NCBI GenBank assembly: GCA_964417935.1
Contig: CAYQKF010000092.1
Location: 1-19,973 of the forward strand
Length of the DNA: 19,973 nt
Source: NIOZ-UU13 sp964417935
GTDB lineage: Bacteria; Planctomycetota; Phycisphaerae; Sedimentisphaerales; Anaerobacaceae
Direction: 5' to 3'
Of the stretch, positions 19,953-19,973 are shown one piece after another. The position numbers were made by a program, and so were the translations under genes. Numbering within the stretch: position 1 is the first letter of the stretch; each line of letters opens with the position of its first letter. The notes under the pieces were generated by a model. That model worked only from the letters and a program-made list of their open reading frames with translations. It ran no database searches and was not told where the DNA came from.

Positions 19953-19973
19953 ATAATGATTTACAATCATTAT
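19953..19973. repeat. AT-rich hairpin after pseudopilin 3, cut by the window end
   Basis: ATAATGATT, loop TAC, AATCATTAT is a perfect 9-bp inverted repeat starting right after the stop codon. The downstream bases are not visible, so terminator function cannot be judged. Confidence 0.5.

Overview
The window looks like a chromosomal segment of a Planctomycetota bacterium, most likely of the Phycisphaerae/Sedimentisphaerales type. The basis is a tandem run of large pseudopilin-like proteins (leader cut before FTLIELL, C-terminal H-x9-D motif, W-P-x-W-M-R-x-F-K-D-Y tail), an HNH-AP2 endonuclease cassette of the kind known from this group, and spacers packed with small palindromic repeats. The taxonomic call is inference from family resemblance; no rRNA, tRNA or CRISPR array was seen.

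Layout. Positions 1-5879 read on the minus strand: an HNH-AP2 endonuclease frame that runs without a stop into DNA polymerase I (polA), then a small promoter-led group of exported proteins (a possible frameshifted 45-residue peptide, an STN-like exported protein, and a PEGA-type exported protein cut by the window edge). Positions 5880-6850 are a repeat-rich spacer. Positions 6849-12402 read on the plus strand: a CreD-like membrane protein, a 58-residue membrane protein, a DUF2007-like small protein, a promoter / isoleucine-rich mini-ORF / terminator unit, and isoleucyl-tRNA synthetase (ileS). Positions 12750-16823 read on the minus strand: an NB-ARC (STAND) ATPase with ten 42-residue TPR repeats, and a family 9 glycosyltransferase. 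Positions 17034-19952 read on the plus strand: three pseudopilin genes separated by decayed C-terminal tails of lost paralogues.

The recurring theme is that small palindromic repeats which crowd the spacers also lie inside or at the edges of genes. Two are in frame inside ileS, one supplies the N-terminus of the glycosyltransferase and another its stop codon, one sits in the leader of the third pseudopilin, and a group forms the open linker between the HNH-AP2 frame and polA. This resembles the peptide-encoding palindromes described in Rickettsia, but the families here look unrelated in sequence.

Other points of interest are the possible isoleucine-dependent leader ahead of ileS, an AUU-start candidate on the HNH-AP2 gene, a near-identical promoter cassette ahead of two separate genes, and a 197-bp perfect internal duplication in the TPR array of the STAND ATPase. 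Everything was read by eye from the sequence; no homology search or folding program was run.
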